DNA from: Tritrichomonas foetus
Lineage: Eukaryota > Parabasalia > Tritrichomonadida > Tritrichomonadidae
Reading direction: 5' to 3'
Assembly: GCA_001839685.1 (NCBI GenBank)
Contig: MLAK01001199.1
Span: forward strand, 1-27,773
DNA: 27,773 nucleotides
Shown piece by piece: positions 27,408 to 27,773 of this stretch. How positions within the stretch are numbered: the first letter of the stretch is position 1; each line of letters opens with the position of its first letter. The notes beneath the pieces were generated by a model. The model was not told the DNA's origin and did not search any database. It was given only the letters and a program-made list of their open reading frames with translations. The position numbers were made by a program, and so were the translations under genes.

Positions 27408-27606
27408 AAAAAAGCTTTTATAGCTGATAGATCTATCTTGGATGTGCTGAAATTATGGCTAAATATGCTTGAATGTTATTAGCAAGAAAAAGACTGACAA
27501 AGGATTACAAAACGCACCTAATAAAGGAGATCCAAAAGTAATGTTTCAGTATGGGAATATGCTCGAAAATGGTTTCAAAAGAAACAACTTAATAAAAGTT
27601 ATTTAA
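27408..27606 (+). pseudogene. Decayed Sel1-like repeat gene
   Basis: Three frames in sequence spell Sel1-like repeat pieces. KKAFIADRS shifts frame into LGCAEIMAKYA, then an in-frame TGA (27470-27472), then MLLARKRLTKDYK, then a second frameshift into NAPNKGDPKVMFQYGNMLEN followed by GF and a TAA at 27604-27606. The alternation LG-AEIMAKYA-ML and KGDPKVMFQYGNMLENG matches the Sel1 consensus (AA..G...A...YG.ML..G). With at least two frameshifts and one stop it cannot encode the protein. Sel1-type proteins form large families in trichomonads; this fragment is probably a dead copy. Confidence 0.65.
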
Positions 27607-27756
27607 TAGTAATTTTAACCAAAAACATCAAATAAAGTTATTTTATGTGAATTTTTTTATTCTAAGATAATATCATTAAAAACCAACATCAATATTGCAT
27701 AATGACTCATTTTGTTCCGAATAATGCTATCTTTCTAAATTTCTGAGTTAAAAACA

Positions 27757-27770
27757 CCTCCTATATGAAA
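27757..27770 (-). repeat. Right copy of the 14-bp terminal inverted repeat
   Basis: Exact reverse complement of bases 1-14. Read on the minus strand the frame begins LSYRR, as in the left-edge gene (SYRR), then diverges and stops after two more codons. Confidence 0.6.
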
Positions 27771-27773
27771 GGT

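Larger units (their letters stand above)
27320..27773. other. Right-end intergenic region
   Basis: 454 bases after the last gene. It contains a decayed Sel1-repeat gene (27408-27606), AT-rich spacer, and the right copy of the terminal inverted repeat. Confidence 0.5.

Overview
The window is eukaryotic, AT-rich, and carries compact, apparently intronless genes. It most likely comes from a parabasalid (trichomonad), probably a Tritrichomonas/Trichomonas relative. The main evidence is a gene whose product matches the Trichomonas initiator-binding domain (IBD) family. Supporting evidence: TCA(+1)Py(T/A) initiator-like motifs close to several start codons, stop codons that overlap a UAAA motif (known as the trichomonad poly(A) signal), and decayed ankyrin and Sel1-type genes between intact ones. 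No operons are expected; genes are read singly on both strands. The species is inferred, and no search was run.

Layout. 1-678: C-terminal tail of an unidentified gene, then a 72-bp direct repeat. 679-5075, minus strand: a histidine-phosphatase-superfamily protein, a UBA2-like SUMO-activating enzyme subunit, and a 10-TM EamA/DMT transporter with a Lys/Asp tail. 5839-6465, minus: the IBD transcription factor, with a consensus initiator in its own promoter. 6466-7558: divergent intergenic region with hairpins. 7559-8236, plus: small unknown protein with a Gln/Asn-rich tail. 8735-11563, plus: protein built from eight degenerate EF-hand pairs. 11693-11772, minus: tRNA-Leu(AAG). 11858-16315, plus: large leucine-rich-repeat protein with a Ser/Lys-rich tail, CARMIL-like in layout. 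16374-16640: 19-bp minisatellite. 16869-17597, minus: compact single-bromodomain BET-like protein. 17899-20274, minus: ABCA-type half transporter. 20497-20730, minus: ankyrin relic. 21337-23355, minus: Pro/Asn/Gln-rich unknown protein. 23746-24534, plus: PAP2 lipid phosphate phosphatase. 25097-27319, plus: large disordered protein ending in what looks like a catalytically dead GH13 (alpha-amylase-like) region. 27408-27606, plus: decayed Sel1-repeat gene.

The genes do not form one pathway. Themes are chromatin and transcription (IBD factor, BET-like protein), protein modification (UBA2), membrane lipid and solute handling (ABCA, PAP2, EamA) and cytoskeletal scaffolds (EF-hand array, LRR protein). 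The first and last bases carry a 14-bp inverted repeat, so the window may be a whole contig that broke at a dispersed repeat. The most unusual items are the amylase-like pseudoenzyme fusion, the palindromic initiator of the initiator-binding protein, and the two gene relics.
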